Source: Mucilaginibacter pineti
Lineage (GTDB): Bacteria; Bacteroidota; Bacteroidia; Sphingobacteriales; Sphingobacteriaceae
NCBI RefSeq assembly: GCF_900101875.1
Contig: NZ_FNAI01000001.1
Location: 1-64,000, forward strand
DNA length: 64,000 nt
Direction of reading: 5' to 3'
The translations under genes and the position numbers were made by a program. Below the pieces are notes generated by a model, which did no database searches, had not been told where the DNA came from, and worked only from the letters and a program-made list of their open reading frames with translations. Below, piece after piece: positions 61,323 to 64,000 of the stretch (the first letter of the stretch is position 1; each line of letters begins with the position of its first letter).

Positions 61323-64000
61323 ATGCGAAATATTTATAAAAGCGCCTGTATTGTAACGCTGGCATTTACTTGTATCGGTAGCAGCACTATGGCGCAGCAA
61401 AAAGTAAAACCCGTTGTTAGTAATAGTCTTTACTCGGGTTTTAAAACCACGCCCGATTCTGTACAAACAAGTGTTTACTGGTACTGGCTTTCTGGTAATG
61501 TTTCTAAAGAGGGAGTAATAAAAGACCTCGAATCAATGAAAAAGGTGGGTATTAACCGTGCTTTTATTGGCAACATTGGGCTCGATGATGTACCGTACGG
61601 AAAGGTTAAACTATTCAGCGATGAATGGTGGGATATTATGCACACGGCACTCAAAACGGCCACCCGCCTGGGTATCGATATCGGTATTTTTAACAGCCCG
61701 GGATGGAGCCAGTCTGGGGGGCCCTGGGTAAAGCCCGAGCAGGCCATGCGTTACCTTACCTCATCAACACAAACGGTTAAAGGGCCTATTGTTTTTAATC
61801 AAAAGCTAACAAGCCCTGTTAAGCAATTCCAGGATGTAAAGGTGATCGCTTATCCTGCGCCAACTGGGTTTGGAACAGATATTTCATCGGGTAATAAGGT
61901 TACTATTAATTCGGAACCATCGTTAACGAACGTCAATAACCTTATTGATGGTAATGAAAGCACCACTGCAAGCCTGCCATCAGATAAAAAGACCACCGTT
62001 ACCATTACTGCCGATGGTGCTAAATATACTGCCCGCAGCGTAATGTTTTATTTAGGCCACCGGGCCTTGCGTTTTGAGGGCGATATTCAGGCGCTGGACA
62101 ACGACGGGCACACCTATAAAACCATCAAGCATTTTATTGTTGACCGCAGCAACAGTGCGCTTAACGTGGGCTTTTCGCCTTATGCGCCGGGTGCAGTAAG
62201 CATTCCGGCAACTACATCCAGTAGTTTCCGGATTGTTTTTGATGAGAGATCATATGATGCCGAAATTGCCGAAATAAAAATATCGGCCCAGCCCCTTGTT
62301 GAAAATTATGCAGAAAAAACGCTGGCTAAAATGTTCCAAACGCCGCTTCCTTACTGGAAAGAATATCAATGGGTACCACAACCGCCGGTTGATGATAAAA
62401 ACTATGTTATAGATCCCGCAAAGGTTATAGATATATCTAAATACCTGGCTGCGGATGGTACGCTGAAATGGAACGTACCTGCCGGTAATTGGGTAATTGA
62501 ACGCACCGGGATGACACCAACTCAGGTTACTAATAGCCCTGCGCCGCCGGAAGGTACGGGGCTGGAAGTAGATAAAATGAGCAAGCAGCATATCGCCGAG
62601 CATTTCGACGCTTTTTTGGGGCAGATACTCAAACGCATCCCGGCGGCAGATCGTAAGAGCTTTAAGGTAGCCGTACAGGATAGTTACGAAACTGGTGGCC
62701 AAAACTGGACGGATGCGCTGGCTACCAAATTTCAGTCGCTATACGGATATGATCCAACGCCGTATATGCCGGTGGTAAACGGCAGGGTAGCGGGCAGCCA
62801 GGATCAGTCCGATAGGTTTTTGTGGGATCTGCGCAGGTTTGTAGCCGATGAAGTTGCCTATCAATACGTAGGTGGCTTGCGCGATGTAAGTCACAAGAAC
62901 GGGTTAACCACCTGGCTCGAAAATTACGGACACTGGGGTTTCCCGGGCGAGTTTTTACAGTACGGCGGCCAGTCTGACGAAATAGGCGGCGAGTTTTGGA
63001 GCGAAGGCGAGCTGGGTAATATCGAGAACAGGGCGGCATCGTCATGCGCGCACATCTACGGTAAAAATAAAGTATCGGCCGAGTCATTTACCTGCGGGGG
63101 CGGTGCGTTCTCCCGCTATCCGGCTATGATGAAACAACGTGGCGACCGCTTTTTCACCGAAGGGATAAACAATACACTATTGCACGTATACATTGAACAG
63201 CCTTATGAAGATAAAGTACCGGGGGTAAATACAGGCTTCTCCAATGAATTTAACCGTTTAAATACCTGGTTTTATGATATGGATCTGTTTACGGCGTACA
63301 TCAAGCGCTGTAATTTCATGCTTCGCCAGGGAAGTTACGTGGCCGATGTAGCCTATTTTATTGGCGAAGATGCGCCCAAGATGACCGGTGTGCGTGATCC
63401 AGAACTGCCACAAGGTTATTCTTTTGATTACATAAATGCCGAGATCCTGAACAGCCGCGCAAAAGTAGTTAATGGCAAACTGGTATTGGCCAGCGGCATG
63501 AGCTACAAAATATTGGTACTCCCTAAATTGGAAACCATGCGCCCGCTACTGTTGCGTAATATTAAAAAATTAGTTAGCGAAGGCCTCACCATATTAGGCC
63601 CTGCGCCAAGCCGATCGCCAAGTTTGCAGAACTATGGCAGCGCTGACGCGGAGATCAAGAGTTTAGCTTCGGAATTGTGGGGCGATATAGATGGTAGTGC
63701 TGTTAAAACCCATAAATATGGGCAAGGACTTGTTATAAACGGTATGGACATGGAGCAGGCCCTAAAGCTGGTAAACGTACCGCCCGATTGCAGGTTTGAT
63801 AAAGATAAGCAGGCACTGTTTATCCACCGCAGGCTTGCCGACGGCGATGTGTATTTTGTATCAAACCAAACAGATAAAGATCTTGACCTTGATGCAGCAT
63901 TCAGGGTAAGCGGTAAAGCGCCCGAACTTTGGGACCCCGTAACAGGCAGCAGTCGCAACTTACCATCATACAAACAGGAAGGCGCAATAACAACCGTTCC
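61323..64000 (+). CDS. GH106-family alpha-L-rhamnosidase (partial, runs off the window)
   Basis: The start at 61323 gives a signal peptide (SACIVTLAFTCIGSSTMA, then QQ). The frame is open for ~892 codons to the last base, so the C-terminus is missing. It has the GH106 pattern: VYWYWLSGNVSKEGVIKDLESMKKVGINRAFIGNIG, LGIDIGIFNSPGWSQSGGPWVKPEQAM, KVAVQDSYETGGQNWTDALATKFQSLYGYDPTPYMPVVNG, YVADVAYFIGEDAP and LPKLETMRP, parallel to the protein at 30333 (GPGWTGSGGPWV; LHMDSWEMGAQNWTPLFREEF). A galactose-binding-like insert at about 190-310 (INNLIDGNESTTASLPSDKKTT) is not seen in the first copy. Its partner GH78-like gene is 27 bp upstream. Confidence 0.93.
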   Translation, partial: MRNIYKSACIVTLAFTCIGSSTMAQQKVKPVVSNSLYSGFKTTPDSVQTSVYWYWLSGNVSKEGVIKDLESMKKVGINRAFIGNIGLDDVPYGKVKLFSDEWWDIMHTALKTATRLGIDIGIFNSPGWSQSGGPWVKPEQAMRYLTSSTQTVKGPIVFNQKLTSPVKQFQDVKVIAYPAPTGFGTDISSGNKVTINSEPSLTNVNNLIDGNESTTASLPSDKKTTVTITADGAKYTARSVMFYLGHRALRFEGDIQALDNDGHTYKTIKHFIVDRSNSALNVGFSPYAPGAVSIPATTSSSFRIVFDERSYDAEIAEIKISAQPLVENYAEKTLAKMFQTPLPYWKEYQWVPQPPVDDKNYVIDPAKVIDISKYLAADGTLKWNVPAGNWVIERTGMTPTQVTNSPAPPEGTGLEVDKMSKQHIAEHFDAFLGQILKRIPAADRKSFKVAVQDSYETGGQNWTDALATKFQSLYGYDPTPYMPVVNGRVAGSQDQSDRFLWDLRRFVADEVAYQYVGGLRDVSHKNGLTTWLENYGHWGFPGEFLQYGGQSDEIGGEFWSEGELGNIENRAASSCAHIYGKNKVSAESFTCGGGAFSRYPAMMKQRGDRFFTEGINNTLLHVYIEQPYEDKVPGVNTGFSNEFNRLNTWFYDMDLFTAYIKRCNFMLRQGSYVADVAYFIGEDAPKMTGVRDPELPQGYSFDYINAEILNSRAKVVNGKLVLASGMSYKILVLPKLETMRPLLLRNIKKLVSEGLTILGPAPSRSPSLQNYGSADAEIKSLASELWGDIDGSAVKTHKYGQGLVINGMDMEQALKLVNVPPDCRFDKDKQALFIHRRLADGDVYFVSNQTDKDLDLDAAFRVSGKAPELWDPVTGSSRNLPSYKQEGAITTV

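Noticed and set aside
1..64000. tRNA genes, prophage or integrase genes
   Set aside because: No cloverleaf-like sequence, integrase, tail or capsid gene was noticed. The collagen-like gene has a lipoprotein signal and no phage neighbours, so it is not a tail fibre.

Overview
The window looks like chromosomal DNA of a Bacteroidota bacterium, most probably family Sphingobacteriaceae (Mucilaginibacter or Pedobacter type). This rests on the gene content: a hybrid two-component system carrying an AraC domain, an ECF sigma/FecR pair with a DUF4974-type tail, GH106 and GH78 rhamnosidases, DUF1080 proteins and TPR histidine kinases. It also rests on TAnnTTTG-type -7 boxes close to starts, weak or absent Shine-Dalgarno sequences, and moderate GC with AT-rich intergenic DNA. 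The genus is an inference.

Layout. Bases 1-93 are the 3' end of a 5S rRNA and its terminator, so an rRNA operon ends here. A small stand-alone CHC2 zinc-finger protein follows. At 1043-3721 is a secreted beta-propeller/HEAT/cytochrome c protein. From 18752 down to 3783 (minus strand) lies a surface block: a LytTR response regulator with a TPR histidine kinase (one base apart), a small lipoprotein, a collagen-like repeat lipoprotein, an outer-membrane beta-barrel candidate, a 2056-residue secreted protein and an Fn3-like secreted protein. The last three are closely spaced, with a terminator hairpin just upstream of them. From 19090 to 24981 is an ECF sigma/FecR module with a porin-like barrel, a DUF1801 protein and two LA_2272-type repeat proteins. 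One of the two repeat proteins carries an STN-like domain, and no SusC receptor is present.

From 25118 to 46632 is a carbohydrate locus centred on L-rhamnose-containing glycans: an AraC regulator, GH43, a GH39-like enzyme, L-rhamnose mutarotase, GH106, GH78, an arabinose/fucose-isomerase-like enzyme, a one-protein hybrid sensor/regulator, a GH2 enzyme and an AraJ-type MFS exporter. GH106-GH78-isomerase are 1-3 bp apart, so they are co-transcribed. Secreted rhamnosidases would release rhamnose, the mutarotase would interconvert its anomers, and the isomerase may feed a sugar inward. No SusC/SusD pair is visible. A perfect 9+9 inverted repeat lies between the hybrid regulator and the GH2 gene and is a candidate operator. 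From 46688 to 52224 are two small RRM RNA-binding proteins, an ABC exporter pair and an orphan TPR kinase. From 52625 to 56222 a DUF1080 protein and a beta-propeller/azurin fusion form an operon ended by a strong terminator. An M16 protease follows on the other strand, and the window closes with a second GH78-GH106 pair, the GH106 running off the end.

Non-coding highlights: two inverted copies of a roughly 200 bp MITE-like element with covarying stems (20911-21118 and 26142-26342), a second palindromic element just upstream of the GH39-like gene, and several clear intrinsic terminators. All functions come from motif recognition by eye; no database search was run.
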